From Prostheceraeus crozeri (lineage: Eukaryota; Platyhelminthes; Polycladida; Euryleptidae), in NCBI GenBank assembly GCA_907163375.1, contig CAJQUW010004580.1, forward strand, positions 806,001-870,000: 64,000 bases of DNA, read 5' to 3'. Shown here piece after piece: positions 43,801-52,593 of this stretch (position 1 is its first letter; each line of letters starts with the position of its first letter). The translations under genes and the position numbers were made by a program. The notes under the pieces were generated by a model that was given only the letters and a program-made list of their open reading frames with translations, did not search any database and was not told where the DNA came from.

Positions 43801-45685
43801 CTCATTGAGGGACGACTGTGAATACGAAACTGCCAACTGCACTCAATGAGCCACACTCAAAGAAGAACACTCAATGAGCTACACTTAATTTTGAAAAGTT
43901 CAAGCTGAGGGTCGACTGTGAATGCAAAATCTCACTCAGACCACATTCACACTCAGATTTTCATTTAAGTGATGTCTGTGCATACGGGCATAAGTTTCTG
44001 TATTTTTGCATGCAGAAGTAGGGACACTCAGAAATGTCTACATGTTCACACTTTCAAAATACTATTGTGATGCTGCTGTTGAAAATGATTAAAAAAAATA
44101 CTTTTGCAATAAATAAGCCTGTGCGGTAATATTTCTCGTTCACGAAAAAAATATTACAATCAATTGCAATATGCTATTTAACGTTCTTTAAAGGATCAAT
44201 GCGTTTTAATTAATATTCCAGTCAATATGTTCTCTTAACCCTAAACTTCATAGCGAAAATAGCAGTCAAGCACTAAATTAACACAAGTATCCTCAAAATT
44301 TGTTATTCAGTGACCTGTGATGATTTCAATAATTCTGACAATTCACAGGTCGACCGTGTACGTTGAATTTGTTCCATGCTTGTAAATGTGAAAAATTTGG
44401 ATAGTTGTCTTCGGAGTTTTATTCATTTCTCATATTGTCATACAGAGCTCTGTATCAAATCAAATCATCAAATTCACATAAAGAATGAATTTTCTCGGAT
44501 TCTGGTAGCTATATTGCCGGCCATTTTGCATTTAATTGACTAAGAGATAGTCTAATAACTTGGAAATAGTTTTAATGAATTCCTCGACCCTGATAATCTT
44601 GGAATAGACTCCATTATCACTATGCTATGGGGTTCAGTAACCAAAAGCATCAAATTTCTATAAAAAAAGATGAATACTATTTCTTGGATTCTGGTGACCA
44701 CAATGACGGCTATTTTGCACTTAATTGACTATGAGATAATCGACTTGGAAATAGTTTTGATGGATTCCTCGACCCTGACAACCTAGGGGAAGACTCCTTT
44801 ATGAATTGCATTGTGACTTCTATACTCTGCTGTTATAACAACAATGATATGGCCGCCATCTTGATTTTAGGGGTCAAGGTCCTCGATATGGAATGTCTAC
44901 CCGAGCTTTTTAACATCGTATAGGGGTCCTTTACAAGGATGAAAAGGATGTGAAATGCAGGGACCTATTTTTGCACACAGGATCCACCTCAGCCCCAGAA
45001 CTATTAGGTCTACAAGCATAAGTTTCTCGTTTCTGTTTGTTTGATTGACCCATGTGACCTTCGTTGGCATATACGCGAACATCTAAGAACTGCAATTCCA
45101 AACAAGAACTGCAAACATATTCCAAAAGATGCCTCATGCAGCCTATTAGGTTTAGTGTCGAGTACGTAGGGTAGCTGGTTGATTTAAGACTGAGCCACTG
45201 GCACCTTTCGTAGTTTCAGAAGATGCAACAGTCCATTAGGCTTTGTGAGTATTTGTTACTGAGCGATGTATGGTCTGCAATCTACATAGATAGATCGGTC
45301 ATTTGCGTAAACGTCGAGATATCAACTGAGTCGATCCTAAGAGTTACCTACATAATAAGGCATTAAGCTGAATATGACATTTATTATCTTAATAAATATG
45401 ACATCAATAAGTATGACGATCATTTTCTAAAAGTATTCCAACCGGTGAAATTATGGTTTACCTTCATTTTTAAAATCTTCTATGGACTTCACCCTCAGCA
45501 GCTTCATTTTTCCTCCGCCTTCTGCCTTTATCTTGACAATCTGTAACTGAGAGGCTTTTGGACAGATTTTGAAAAGCATCTACACGTGGAAATATATGGA
45601 TATGCTTTTACGTAGACATATGTATATGGATCAGGATAGACCATACCTTTAAATCTTCACCAGCATCAATCAAAGTAGAGGACAT
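27538..45685 (-). CDS. Multi-exon gene of the SAMD3-like family (eight exons found)
   Basis: Minus-strand exons with GT/AG borders: 45685-45647 (MSSTLIDAGEDLK), 45579-45462 (MLFKICPKASQLQIVKIKAE...), 42059-41716 (MASLNFMANDHVELITEDGC... WPPIYTLPRIDDNL), 40523-40439 (YLKAFQYRAIGDAIRKEYPM), 38459-38320 (ESLKLKFVRKIQYQRSKFSS), 34197-34126 (PVEPEYDPQEDLNLSSISQD), 29507-29352 (SLVFVWPLKNVMKVDEVFSR), 27727-27538 (MFREATLVLREYCRNVTTPY). Exons 1-2-3, 4-5-6 and 7-8 join in phase; exons 3-4 and 6-7 do not, so an exon is probably missing at each. 'WPP.Y.LP', 'G.AI...YP.L.D..GSW.SLK.KF' and 'VFVWPLKNV...EVFSRLE' match the order in animal proteins labelled sterile alpha motif domain-containing 3-like. Function unknown. 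The last donor (27537) implies more exons to the left. Confidence 0.62.
27740..29340. other. Intron sequence, no other gene seen
   Basis: Between the last two SAMD3-like exons. AT-rich, with short open frames that show no recognisable homology. Nothing else was identified. Confidence 0.4.
29759..29952. mobile_element. 194-bp foldback element
   Basis: Left arm AAACAGAACCAAGCGGGACG through AAAGATGGAGAAGTAAAAAT is inverted at the right (ends GGTTCTGTTT, 29943-29952). Arms are about 90 bp and diverge mildly near the purine/pyrimidine-rich centre (AAGAAAAGAAG with CTTCTTTTTTC). It lies in an intron of the SAMD3-like gene. No coding capacity; target duplication not evident. Confidence 0.75.
30589..31350 (-). 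pseudogene. K/R-rich N-terminal frame of an unclassified element
   Basis: The clearest part (31162-30851) reads DNRQRENRREGYLHKRRELQ, RMKLNPDKYKIYKAKDRLRK. This is the arginine/lysine-rich, tyrosine-spaced 'NPDKY..YK.KDR.RK' pattern that begins a large family of uncharacterised, multi-copy proteins in fish and invertebrates. Other frames extend toward 31350. The rest of the protein is not seen, so it is truncated or spliced elsewhere. The motif array CGTCAGCGACGGAA brackets it. A second member of the same broad family is at 48880-49848. Confidence 0.5.
31444..33084. mobile_element. Pogo-type element, 1641 bp, TA duplication
   Basis: Ends GGGGAAGGAGGGGTAATATG and, in reverse, GGGGAAGGAAGGGTATAATG define 31444-33084. 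TA flanks both sides (31442-31443 and 33085-33086). An internal palindrome of the same type (GGGGTAAAATGACATAG with its reverse) lies at 32680-32715. The transposase fragment on the minus strand confirms the family. The element lies within the CGTCAGCGACGG-bearing element. Confidence 0.85.
31640..32160 (-). pseudogene. Pogo/Tigger-type transposase, N-terminal DNA-binding part
   Basis: Starts at 32160: MPRHFKRKTNRQSFIEEWME, AIKACKDGEMGYLKASQTFN. This is the Psq-type helix-turn-helix that opens the very common 'MPRxYKRKTNRQSW' pogo proteins. The CENP-B-type second DNA-binding domain follows in a second frame: IAGRDWLVGFRKRHPHLSLR, PEPTSFARARGKF. The DDE nuclease domain is absent. At least one frame change separates the two domains (near 31860). 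The 1.6-kb element is too short for a complete gene, so it is an internally deleted copy. Confidence 0.88.
33240..34120. other. Intron sequence, no recognised gene
   Basis: AT-rich. A minus-strand frame of 109 codons at 33365-33694 has no recognised relative and no splice support. It could be part of the CGTCAGCGACGG-bearing element, whose last motif copy is at 33225. Confidence 0.35.
34740..36560 (-). pseudogene. Penelope-like element: reverse transcriptase plus GIY-YIG (copy C)
   Basis: The minus-strand fingers/palm region (36498-35896) has the Penelope signature FFGLPKVHKLGTYLAASQID, then LKFRPIISSVNSPTSHLSNF and FVTFNVVSLYT (catalytic region A, with N in place of the usual D of FDVVSLFT). 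Farther down (near 35630) is YLDDCFIIW, the YxDD polymerase motif, then LNFLDVLVHKDGNK and a thumb region RISLKNLGYPNKLLSDAISK. Near 34960-34810 is a GIY-YIG endonuclease segment: CAGCRATYIGQTGDSLRTRV. The order RT-EN is typical of Penelope-like elements with an endonuclease. It is broken in several places and lies in an intron of the SAMD3-like gene. Confidence 0.85.
34770..34799. repeat. (GA)15 microsatellite inside the Penelope-like endonuclease
   Basis: An uninterrupted run of about 15 GA units. On the coding (minus) strand it reads Ser-Leu repeated immediately after RVHRQQMRDENYRS of the GIY-YIG domain. It has therefore grown inside former coding sequence. Confidence 0.9.
36561..38310. 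other. Intron with a partial duplicate of SAMD3-like exon sequence
   Basis: Positions 37341-37505 resemble 34097-34290, including the exon-6 3' part and donor (ISQDR then ATG/GTAAG). A stretch near 36885-36930 resembles the start of exon 7 (LFGHSTNLI in place of VFVWPLKNV region, at DNA level TTTGGCCACTC). The copy therefore looks like a local duplication of part of the gene, now degenerate. No other gene was seen. Confidence 0.45.
37906..37990. mobile_element. Mini pogo/Tigger-like inverted repeat
   Basis: CAGTCAACTCTCGATATAGC and GACCG at the left are inverted at 37967-37990 (CGGTCGCTATACCAAGAGAG). The sequence is GC-richer than its surroundings and starts with the CAGTC(G/A)ACTCTCG form common in pogo/Tigger ends. 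About 85 bp, so only the two ends fused together. Confidence 0.55.
38461..39430. other. AT-rich intron, local duplication
   Basis: Two copies of AAGCTTATATATTGAATAYA occur near 38917 and 38970, separated by TATAATA-rich sequence. A plus-strand frame of 72 codons at 39150-39368 has no recognised relative. No other feature. Confidence 0.4.
39440..39900 (-). pseudogene. Penelope-like reverse transcriptase fragment (copy D)
   Basis: Minus strand: LGAQWTVLFLLLLLLIW replaces the usual GSPVSxxxANLVM segment at DNA level, followed by FFSDNTYDVLHHRRYVDDAC with the polymerase YVDD. In a second frame come SIPFLDVRVSRNKEMFSYSV and TESDRYLNFSSH, which match the segment after the catalytic core in Penelope-like elements. 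Only this central third is present. A different subfamily from copy C. Confidence 0.7.
39901..40438. other. Intron, no recognised gene
   Basis: Between Penelope-like copy D and SAMD3-like exon 4. A duplicated short motif AACTCTTTCCATTCAATA occurs twice near 40321-40362. Nothing else was recognised. Confidence 0.4.
40604..41015 (+). pseudogene. Mariner-like N-terminal fragment with one end
   Basis: A terminal-repeat-like start GGATGGTCCAAAAGTCTTTT is at 40604. From about 40797 the plus strand reads FTIEEKVMACAWS, then RRFFQERYDKEPLSRKIIAY and WKMKLRIGL. This matches the N-terminal helix-turn-helix that opens many invertebrate mariner-like transposases ('EEK..A......RRF...F...P.SR..I..W..K'). 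A stop separates the two parts. The nuclease domain is absent. Confidence 0.55.
41016..41715. other. Intron, probable site of an unseen exon
   Basis: No gene recognised. Exons 3 and 4 of the SAMD3-like gene do not join in phase, so a short exon is expected between 41716 and 40523. I could not identify it. Confidence 0.35.
42470..42910 (+). pseudogene. Myb/SANT-like accessory gene of Harbinger 2
   Basis: The main open part (42470-42799) encodes KQFSDCEKEVLVALVQASID, then TWDHITEDFNKQKEVVRRTS and AQLKKCWENMKSRAKIDV. These are the three helices of a Myb_DNA-bind_5 (trihelix-like) domain, ending with the typical QLKKCWENMK motif. The frame ends at GGPDV. A following piece (42848-42910, MNPLDNPYDEDASYSYHNIN, then a GTAAG donor) probably belongs to the same gene in another frame. 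The likely true start is the Met at 42488. Confidence 0.72.
43131..43691 (-). pseudogene. Harbinger 2 transposase, N-terminal half only
   Basis: From 43691: an N-terminal domain with DEVEFQLRFRLTKQMVLELL and LLSILICLRYFATGSFQVVQ. After an in-frame TGA in place of the usual Gly codon (GDLF then VSQSTVSRIVSRMTRAI) comes the start of the nuclease domain FPEVMAAIDCTHVPIQSPGG, which holds the first catalytic Asp. The frame stops soon after RNRKGWKAM. The half with the second Asp and the Glu is missing, so the deletion has removed the catalytic centre. Confidence 0.88.
43994..44880. other. Intron, with a local tandem duplication
   Basis: Two related stretches, near 44500-44610 and 44690-44790 (TTGACTAAGAGATAGTCTAA with its variant, ATAGTTTTRATGRATTCCTC and CTCGACCCTGA), repeat at about 185 bp. 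No gene recognised. Confidence 0.45.
44890..45137 (-). pseudogene. Penelope-like reverse transcriptase scrap (copy E)
   Basis: The peptide CSSCLELQFLDVRVYANEGH followed by a short stretch around 44931 resembles the 'FLDV.VY' strand after the polymerase core, as in copies C and D. Too short for certainty. Confidence 0.3.
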
Positions 45686-46092
45686 GGTCTGAAAATAGAA
45701 GGTTGATGGCTACGTTATCAAGGAAGCTATTGTAGTCTACAGAGTACAATTGTAGTCTACAAGTATTGCGAAAGAAAAGAAGGTCTGTAATCGAACATTT
45801 TCATTAGTCATTCATTAACATGAGTTGCTTGGTTCCCAGGGTCACTGTGAAGCTAAGAAGATGAAGGCCGCTTTCGCGATCCTTGCTATTCCTACTCTCG
45901 CTATTCAGAATATTCACTATTGGAGTGTGTCAACATGTAGTCAACCACTGTTCTCAATACAGTCAAAAAGAGATCGATGTGTGGATAGAGCTTTTTATAA
46001 CAATTTTTGACATAAGAATGATGCTTATTGCATGTGCGTTTCGCGGACTGTATGGACTATGCACGTACAACAACTGATCTTCAGACATTGCG

Positions 46093-46330
46093 AGTAAAAT
46101 TCTTAAACGGACAGATCTTCAGCGTCCAGCGCCTTCATTATAATAGCGTTTATACATTCTTATAGTAGCGTATATACAACGAAGGTGCTGGACGCCGAAG
46201 ATCTGAGCGTTTAAGAATTTTACTTTTTCATTGTGTAGAGGACCGCAAACCACTTGGGGAGTTTTGCTACGCTGTTTTGGCTTGAAAAAATATTATTATA
46301 ATCTCCCGTCGTCTGGTCAATTATATTGCA
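46093..46330. mobile_element. Foldback element, copy B of the 11708 family
   Basis: Arms at 46093-46140 and 46180-46224 are inverted (AGTAAAATTCTTAAACG, AGCGTCCAGCGCCTTC). To the right, CACTTGGGGAGTTTT and later CTCCCGTCGTCTGGTCAATTATATTGCAA match the flank of copy A at 11640-11707 and 11929-11956 in inverse orientation. The centre differs. Two copies establish a family. Confidence 0.7.
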
Positions 46331-46339
46331 AGGAATCAT

Positions 46340-47600
46340 CAGTACAACTCGGCGTCCTAGAAGTGTTTTTTGCAATGGTTTTGCAGTATCTCAGTGGTAA
46401 AGTTCAGGTTGTTTTCATTTGTCTATGTAATAAGAAACCAAGCATTATGCATGAAGATCTCTCCGTAAAGAATATGTTATAGTCGGAGAAATGCAGTTTA
46501 ATTTGTTAGGGCTCATGAACTCGGAAACACAGTTGTGATGACGGATACAATGAATGAACAACAGGATGCAATGAATTTTTGTGAATTTTCTTATCTGCTC
46601 AAAGATGATGAAAGTGACTTAAAAGTGCACAACGACTTATTTGCTTCTAGACTTCAATCAAACAGAGAAATATATATTTCCCCAACAACTTGCCAACGGC
46701 ATTAAATCAACCATCATTCTATATTTCAACTCCTTTTTATTTCTGAAGAATGTATATGTAAAAATTAAATATTTAATATTGTTAAATTAAATATTAGATT
46801 TAATTAAATTTAATTAAATGTTAGATACATGTAATTTCGGAAACTGATGTGAATGCCAAATTGAAACCGCGTTAGTTGATTGCTTTATTATTGTTCAGAC
46901 TTATAAGACGTTGAAAGGACTCATCCACAGGTACTGCGATCATAATGCAGATATAGAACTTTCGTAATGCAATTGTATCTAATTTGATATGACGCCCATT
47001 AGTATTATGAACTTGTTGACACCATCGGAGATTGTGAATGTGAACATATGGCATACTAATAGTAGTTTTTCCCACTTTATTTAATGCATCTCTTAATTGC
47101 TGAATTATTGAGTGTATGTAGAATTCAATGTTTGCCACCTATGGCCTACACTGTTGATCTTATTTGATGCTAGTCTGTATTTATATCTGCTGTGGAGAAA
47201 AATATGTATTATTTAAGTACACTGTGCATATACTGTGTATTATATTAGTTAGTACTATACCTGACTACTTGTGTACTTACTTTAATACGCATGCACTCTA
47301 GACTGCCGTACTTTCTCCTCCGGTTCAAGAACTATGGGATTTAGTAGCATGATCTCTATTGTTGAGCGGTAAATATCAAATATCACTGATTAATAATGTT
47401 AAAAGTAATGGAAAAACAATTTTTAGGTTAGAAAAAATCTCATTGCCGGACGTTAAAGTCTACTACAATTACCCTTACAGTCTCGGCAGTACGACTCATT
47501 GATTCTTTCAGAATCTAGGCATGATTTATATATTGTGCGTAATTCAGCTTTGGTATAATGTGTAAAAAAGAATTTTTTTAAAGGATTCTTCTCATAAAAG
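46340..47600. other. No recognised gene
   Basis: AT-rich. A minus-strand frame of 88 codons (46872-47138) shows no recognised relative. TTAAATATT-like variants repeat locally near 46760-46820. Confidence 0.4.
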
Positions 47601-47639
47601 AAAGTCTTTTATCGCCACCTCCTGGCTCTCCACTCACTC

Positions 47640-48640
47640 TGACACCTTAGGTGAGTGCGACAATCGAAAAATCTGCCTTGGTTTCCTACGCAAACCCGGT
47701 TTTTGGAGATTTCCAATGCTGTCATCGGAGCTCCGGAGTTCACCTACCCGTACCTCGACTGGCGATTGAACTGATTCCCACAAGTAGAGACTCCACTTAT
47801 ATAGTCGAGAGAAGTCAGTCGAGAAATATCACAAGTCTTTCCACTCCTACCTCCCAGTCGACTTTCCTCCTGTTTCCCAAAACCTTCCATCCAAGTCTGC
47901 CTGCTGGCTTGCCTGTCAGGAGGGGGGTCACCACTTTTTCTTCCGATTGAGCTGGAAACAACCTTCCTAACCCAAAATTTCACGTAGAATCCGAATCTGG
48001 CCTCCGTTTGTCCATTCAGACACTCCTTCACCCCGACATAGGGCCTTTCTCATCCCAAAACATCCAAAACCTGCCCTTTCCTAACTCTGTCGTTTTCGGA
48101 GATTCCTGACATTTTCAAGTCACTCTCCTCTCTAAACCAAGGAAAACCTACACAAACGATGCCTTCCACTGCATTAGTCTCACTCTTAGCTTTCAAACGA
48201 GCTGTGGCACGACTCTCTACGATCACTCCCACCCAAGTTGGATGTCTGGCAGAAGGGGGGGGGTCAGCACTTTTTCTTCCGATTGAGCTGGAAATCACCT
48301 TCCTAACCCAAAATTGCACGTAGAATCCGAATCTGGCCTCCGTTTGTCCATCCGGACACTGCTTCATCCCGACATAGGGCCTTTCTCATCCCAAAACGAC
48401 CAAAACCTGCCCGCTCCTAACCGGAGACGTGAACGTCCAACACCTCACAACCTCACAGGGGGGTAGGGAAATGGTTTCCTCCTCTCTGTCCGAGCCATCT
48501 CAGCACATCCTTTGCCATGTCCTTCCTCTATCCAGAGAGGGGGGGTCAGACTATCGTTGCACATTTGCACTTCAATTTGTCAGGGGTTTACTACTGTCGT
48601 CATTTTATAATAAGCATAACTTGCATTAATATACACACTA
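47640..48640. repeat. 336-bp-period tandem repeat, GC-richer than surroundings
   Basis: A block beginning GGGGTCACCACTTTTTCTTC (47924 on) and containing CCGACATAGGGCCTTTCTCA recurs exactly 336 bp later (48260 on) with about 90% identity over 165 bp. A third partial copy shows as GAGGGGGGGTCAGAC near 48535. G-runs (AGGGGGGGG) mark each unit. The two short minus-strand frames inside (47744-48031, 48050-48367) share a first part because of the repeat. I treat it as satellite-like or an eroded repetitive element, not a gene. Confidence 0.7.
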
Positions 48641-48879
48641 GCCATCCCATCTCGCAAGAGACTCGAGAAATTCATGTAGGCCTACATTACTTGTGACTTC
48701 TCATCAATTATTGGTGTCCAAGAAATTTGAAGTGTCCAGTAACTGTAAAATGGCGTCTTTGCAGAAGTTTGATCAAAAATGCAAGATCCAAAAAAATTAT
48801 GAGACATTATAGACATTATTTTTAATTTCTGGAGATATCATTTAGCACAATAGAGTATCTATACTGTACATGTATTTCT

Positions 48880-49848
48880 ATCTCCACTGAATTGCATGTA
48901 TAATATACTCGTAGTGGACATGTGGCACTTAACAATCACCTGTGCGTTGGAGCATTGTATGCACAGGCGTCGTTCACTGTCATTTATTTTTGGCTTGACC
49001 ACGTAGAATGGCCTGCCATTGTAGAACTTAGTTCTGCCAATTGAAGAATTTGGATTTTCACTTCTGAATTTCTCAAAGAGAAATTCGATTGAAAAGTTAA
49101 GATACCGCTTCTGTATTCTTGTTTTTCCTCTTGTTTATCATTGTTTCTTTCTTCCCTGACGCTTGCCTGCTATTATCATCGCGGCAATAGAAGTCAGTCA
49201 GGTCTTGTCGAATTTTCGATCTACTATTGTTGGCTAACCGGACTTTTCTCAAGGTTTTATAGTCGATGGAAAAAATTTGAAGTGCTTTCGCATGCCCTTG
49301 TACTTTAGGGCAATGCATCGAGCAGCCGACGTAAGAATGCTTTTGGCTTGCTTTCTTGATCGATAGTGACGCATAATCGCGTAATGTGCAATTAATGCCT
49401 TTCTTGTTTCATTTGGAAATCGAGCTGTGGCATCCGCCATTTTGGATGGCGAGGTGCTTCTTTCATAAAATTCAATCTCTATTGACTTCTTCCGTTCTTC
49501 TGCTTTACGTATCTTCCAAATGTTTCTTTGGAGTGATTTGTTAACCAACTTTAACCTCAAAGTTCTTCTTTTAAGCTTCTTCTTTTCTCTCAGTGCTGCT
49601 GCCTCTGATTTTGACATACTTGGAGAATTCAATATTTCCTCGCTCTTCACTGTCCCACTGTTCTTCTTTGCCAACCTGTATCTACGCTTCCTTTCTCTTT
49701 CATACTTCCTTCTCATTCTGCCATCCCTCTCAGATTCTCTCAGCTTCTTTTTCTCATAGCATTTCTTGACTGACTCGATCTTCCGTCTCTTATACTCGGG
49801 GTCGTTCTTCTTTTTGAGTCTATACCTGCGATCTCGCTCTCTCTTCAA
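48880..49848 (-). pseudogene. K/R-rich gene of an unclassified multi-copy element
   Basis: Starts with the K/R-rich coil MKRERDRRYRLKKKNDPEYK, RRKIESVKKCYEKKKLRESE. A helical region follows, ending RKQAKSILTSAARCIALKYK. In a second frame come KIRQDLTDFYCRDDNSRQAS, GKKET, the diagnostic 'F..RDDNSR..PGK' motif of this family. In a third frame come QKRYLNFSIEFLFEKFRSEN, GRTKFYNGRPFYVVKPKIND and LCIQCSNAQ. I know this motif set from uncharacterised multi-copy proteins of fish and invertebrates, probably encoded by a DNA transposon. At least two frame changes break it. The short-motif array 50553-50938 lies upstream. Confidence 0.68.
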
Positions 49849-49859
49849 TTCTAGCTACC

Positions 49860-50550
49860 TTGACACCTAGAAAAGGGAAAATATTATTCAGTATTTTGTT
49901 TTTGAAGAAATATTACATTTTTTCTTCAATGTGCACAATTAGATTACTACTATGTCCACACAAGGACAACAGAATAGAATTGATGAACTATAGGCCTACG
50001 TGTACATGGAATTAAATGCTCTGCCCACACACTTTCATAGCCATATTCTTCATGCATAGATTCTAATCCCCCTACTACTATGGGTGACCTCCAAAATTCT
50101 TTAAAAAGTTCTGGGTTAAATTGAATAAGCCAGCTAACCTAAGAGAGGGTGTGGAGAAGCTCCTACCCCCAAGCACCGGGTTAAGGAGTTACAATGACAA
50201 GAATGAGACAACGAACACTTGGTCTCAATATACAAAAACATCTAATCGAAAGAATGCCCAGCGTCAGAAGTATGAAGTGAATGCAAATTTGCTTTTGTCT
50301 TCCAAGCGCAATTCTTTTTGATTCATGATAATTCCGAACATGAGTAGAAGCTTTCAACACTCACCATTTCGATCGAACCTCCACTCAATTGAAAATGTTA
50401 CGGTTGGACTGACAATAGATGTCATTGACGACCTGTGTAGCTTCATAATATCGAATTCAAACGGCGTTGCCATGGTTGCGAAAATCTTCGCATATTGAAG
50501 AATAGTGATGCTCCGATTCCGGCATTAAAAATGGAAAAATGGACGCGGAC
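49860..50550. other. Upstream region of the K/R-rich gene
   Basis: No recognised coding exon apart from a possible donor near 50366 (GAAATG then GTGAGT on the minus strand), which may end a short first exon. Otherwise AT-rich. Confidence 0.35.
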
Positions 50551-50552
50551 GC

Positions 50553-50938
50553 GCGTCGGCTAAGGGACATTTGTGCTTTTGCTTTGAATTTTGCATAAAT
50601 CTGTTAAGTAAATTACTAAATAAAACTGTATGCTGATGTCACGCTTTAAGAGGACTCCTCAAATTCTGAGCTGATTAAACTACAGTAAGTTTGATCTATT
50701 GGCAAATTGCATGTTTCGATGCGTCGGCTAGGGGACATTTTGTGTTGAATTCGAAACTAAAAAAATTCATTTTTTTGCTCTAGCTCCTGAAGTAAGACAA
50801 CTTTTTCTTAGATATTGACATGAAGTCATCCTAGTGACACAAGAAGAGCACACATGAATCATTCAAATAGCTATTTTATGCTAGTGGCCCATCCTGATGC
50901 GTCGGCTAGTGGAAAAAAATCGCGTCGGCTAAGGGACA
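50553..50938 (+). repeat. Four copies of GCGTCGGCTAAGGGACA
   Basis: Copies at 50553-50570, 50721-50738, 50899-50914 (GCGTCGGCTAGTGGA) and 50922-50938. Same orientation, irregular spacing. They stand upstream of the K/R-rich gene, as the CGTCAGCGACGG copies stand around the first K/R-rich frame. Confidence 0.7.
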
Positions 50939-50939
50939 A

Positions 50940-51559
50940 ATGGTTTTAGTGGACAACTGAAAAATGCAGAATTCATATAGAAGATATAATTTGTCCAATC
51001 TGTAATGGACTTTGATGCAAATACCTACCTCAACTAAATATCCACGACCAACCCTTTTGAAAAAAATTGTAGGTGTGTTGCTCAGATATGTACCTGAAAT
51101 ATGTATTACATACCGAAGACACGCATTTTCCCCATTTTGTCGCAAGATTTCAAAACGTGTATTCAGCTGATCTTGGAAACGACAAGTGGGACTCATCTTC
51201 ATACCACAAGCAATGCAAATATGAAAAACTAGGATGTTTCACTAATTTTGCTGGACTCCATCTAGAAAAGACACAATTTTACGACTAATTTGCGGATTTC
51301 CCCATTTCACTCTCGCTATGATTTTGAAAATCATCCAATAAGCGCTGTTTCAGTCGCCAGATCGAACAAATCTTACCATCAAAAGCCCGAAAAATGCGCA
51401 TTTTGCAGCAAAAACGACCACTTTACCTTCAACTATTCACGAAGCTCTGCACCTTTTCCATGTCTATTTCAGATATTTCCAAATCGATTTCAGATATCTA
51501 TCAGAGACTCAATGTTGAAGATATCTGAAATTCAATTGTAGAAATCTGAAATCCATCTG
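50940..51559. other. No recognised gene
   Basis: Short open frames on both strands without recognised homology. Possibly upstream sequence of the BEL/Pao fossil. Confidence 0.35.
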
Positions 51560-52091
51560 GAAATGACAAGATGAAGATTGCACGCAACAGAAAGCTTTGT
51601 TTTAACTGTCTTGGGTCACACAACTGTAAGTCTAAAGGAAGATGCTCAAAATGTTCCAGGGCACACCGTTCATCGCTTCGTTCATCGTTTGATAAGAACG
51701 CCACAGCTATGTCACATGCAAACGAAAGGTCAGAAAATATCTCAGACAAAGAATCATAACTCTTCACATAAAATGTGTCACGATATTTCCTCTACATCTG
51801 CTTGCGTCAATTCAGAATTTAAATTAATCATGATTCCGAGTGCGATGCATTTTCCCTCACCGCACAAGTTAGCCGTGATTTCACCAACGCAAAATGAGAG
51901 TTGTGTTACTCGCTTCACAAATCAGCAACAAAATGTCTTCTCGTGATCCTCCAGTAGTTAGGCTAAAAGCTGCCAAATCTACCATTTTCGCTGACAATCA
52001 AGAGTGTCCTGTAAATATCTTGATAGACGAATGTTCTCAAGACAGCTACGTCAAGAAGTCTGTTGCTGATGTTATGAAGTTACCGATATTA
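51560..52091 (+). mobile_element. BEL/Pao LTR-retrotransposon fossil, first part
   Basis: Part of a BEL/Pao-family element: the zinc-knuckle region at the gag end and the beginning of the protease region. It is broken, with several breaks, and lacks recognisable terminal repeats in this window. A LINE inserted into it; the rest of its protease region lies at about 60030-60540. Old by its state of decay, and older than the LINE. Confidence 0.7.
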
Positions 52092-52593
52092 GAATAGAAT
52101 AGAATAGAAACAGAATAGAAATATATTTTCCACCAATACAAAATCTGTACAAGGATCGTTACATTTACATATACTCGTAGATAAATACAGATATATACAT
52201 TTATTACTTTTACAAAATACTAAATATAATACAAATACAGATAAATGTAGAGGTGGGCGGGGCCAGAGCACTGTGGGACAGTAGGAACCTAGCCCCGCTA
52301 ACAAAAGTTCAGATTAAAATTACTCACACATCAAAATCATTTACATTATACATATAAACATATATCCTAGATACTCTCACACAAGGTATGTACAGCCAAA
52401 CAACAGGTCAGTGATCGTCATACAAGATACATATATGAAAGTCCACATACACATATACTTACAAATCACATACTTGGGCTATTATATGCCAATGTCCGGG
52501 ATACAATATCAGGGTTGGAATAGCATTTGATATTTTCCATTCGCACACTATCATCTCTCTTAGTTACCTCAGATATTGCAACTTTCGTTTCTG

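Larger units (their letters stand above)
42134..43990. mobile_element. PIF/Harbinger element 2, internally deleted
   Basis: CCCGTATGCACAG at 42136 is inverted at 43976-43988 (CTGTGCATACGGG). TAA flanks both sides (42131-42133 and 43991-43993), the usual TWA Harbinger duplication. Subterminal CACTCA and GAGTG motifs are dense at both ends. A Myb-like gene (plus) and transposase (minus) converge, the same arrangement as Harbinger 1. The transposase is truncated. Inserted in an intron of the SAMD3-like gene. Confidence 0.88.

Noticed and set aside
47744-48367. Two similar minus-strand frames of about 100 codons.
   Set aside because: Their similarity is explained by the 336-bp tandem repeat; composition and lack of conserved motifs argue against coding.
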